Source: Oscillospiraceae bacterium
GTDB lineage: Bacteria; Bacillota; Clostridia; Oscillospirales; Ruminococcaceae
Direction of reading: 5' to 3'
NCBI GenBank assembly: GCA_017396055.1
Contig: JAFQND010000252.1
Span: 1-6,375, forward strand
DNA length: 6,375 nucleotides
Shown piece by piece: positions 6,283 through 6,375 of this stretch. Positions within the stretch are counted from its first letter, which is position 1; each line of letters starts with the position of its first letter. The notes below the pieces were generated by a model. It was given only the letters and a program-made list of their open reading frames with translations, ran no database searches and was not told where the DNA came from. A program made the translations under genes and the position numbers.

Positions 6283-6300
6283 AAATGATCCTCCTGTATA

Positions 6301-6375
6301 TCAGGCATAAAGATCCGCCAGTATAAGAAATATCTCCTTCGCTTCGGCGGGCTTTGCTGTATTGCTGATGAAAAA
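6301..6375 (-). CDS. C-terminal end of a second lipoprotein-like protein, cut by window edge
   Basis: Reading from the window edge on the minus strand gives FFISNTAKPAEAKEIF and then LILADLYA before TGA at 6303-6301, which is 24 codons. Aligned without gaps to the C-terminus of the lipoprotein encoded at 5137-5718 (YIISNTEQPEESKEAL and LAIAELYA), 13 of 24 positions are identical and most others are conservative, including the ISNT core and the final LYA. I therefore call it a paralogue. It lacks the last EAK of its relative. Its signal peptide and start lie outside the window. The stop is 18 nt from the Nudix start, so the two probably form one transcript. The fragment is short, so the call rests entirely on the paralogue match and the frame. 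Confidence 0.75.
   Translation of the reverse strand, partial: FFISNTAKPAEAKEIFLILADLYA

Noticed and set aside
5872..6288. A 138-codon plus-strand frame opposite the Nudix gene
   Set aside because: The minus strand encodes a complete Nudix box with a proper ribosome binding site; the plus frame is its shadow.
5137..6375. The Nudix and lipoprotein cluster as a mobile element or phage-defence island
   Set aside because: There is no transposase, integrase, flanking repeat or known defence domain, and composition resembles the neighbouring genes.

Overview
The window reads as chromosomal DNA from a Firmicute, most likely a gut-type clostridium (Oscillospirales/Ruminococcaceae-like; the lineage is inferred). 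The grounds are strong AGGAGG-type ribosome binding sites, a T-box leader in front of a branched-chain amino acid gene, a consensus sigma-A promoter, a Gram-positive-style lipoprotein and moderately GC-rich codon use. No mobile element, CRISPR array, tRNA or rRNA was seen.

Left part (1-1881, minus strand): the acetolactate synthase large subunit gene (ilvB), cut off at its 3' end by the window edge. It is preceded by a roughly 260-nt T-box leader with an intrinsic terminator, driven by a perfect TTGACA-17-TATAAT promoter. This makes ilvB a tRNA-sensing, attenuation-controlled biosynthetic gene.

Middle part (1913-5133, plus strand): a divergent promoter (TTGACC-17-TATAAT) drives a compact three-gene operon. 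It encodes a DUF815-type P-loop ATPase, a serine beta-lactamase-fold hydrolase and a class I SAM-dependent methyltransferase. Intergenic gaps are 1 and 7 nt. The operon ends at a 15-bp hairpin that also terminates the convergent gene. What the three proteins do together is not evident from the sequence.

Right part (5137-6375, minus strand): a small lipoprotein with its own strong ribosome binding site; a terminator; a Nudix hydrolase; and, at the window edge, the last 24 codons of another protein. That fragment resembles the C-terminus of the lipoprotein (13 of 24 aligned residues identical by eye). Two paralogues therefore flank the Nudix gene, which suggests a local duplication.

Most of the window is ordinary. 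The points most worth a second look are the lipoprotein paralogue pair around the Nudix gene, the unexplained ATPase-hydrolase-methyltransferase operon, and the regulatory DNA between the divergent promoters.
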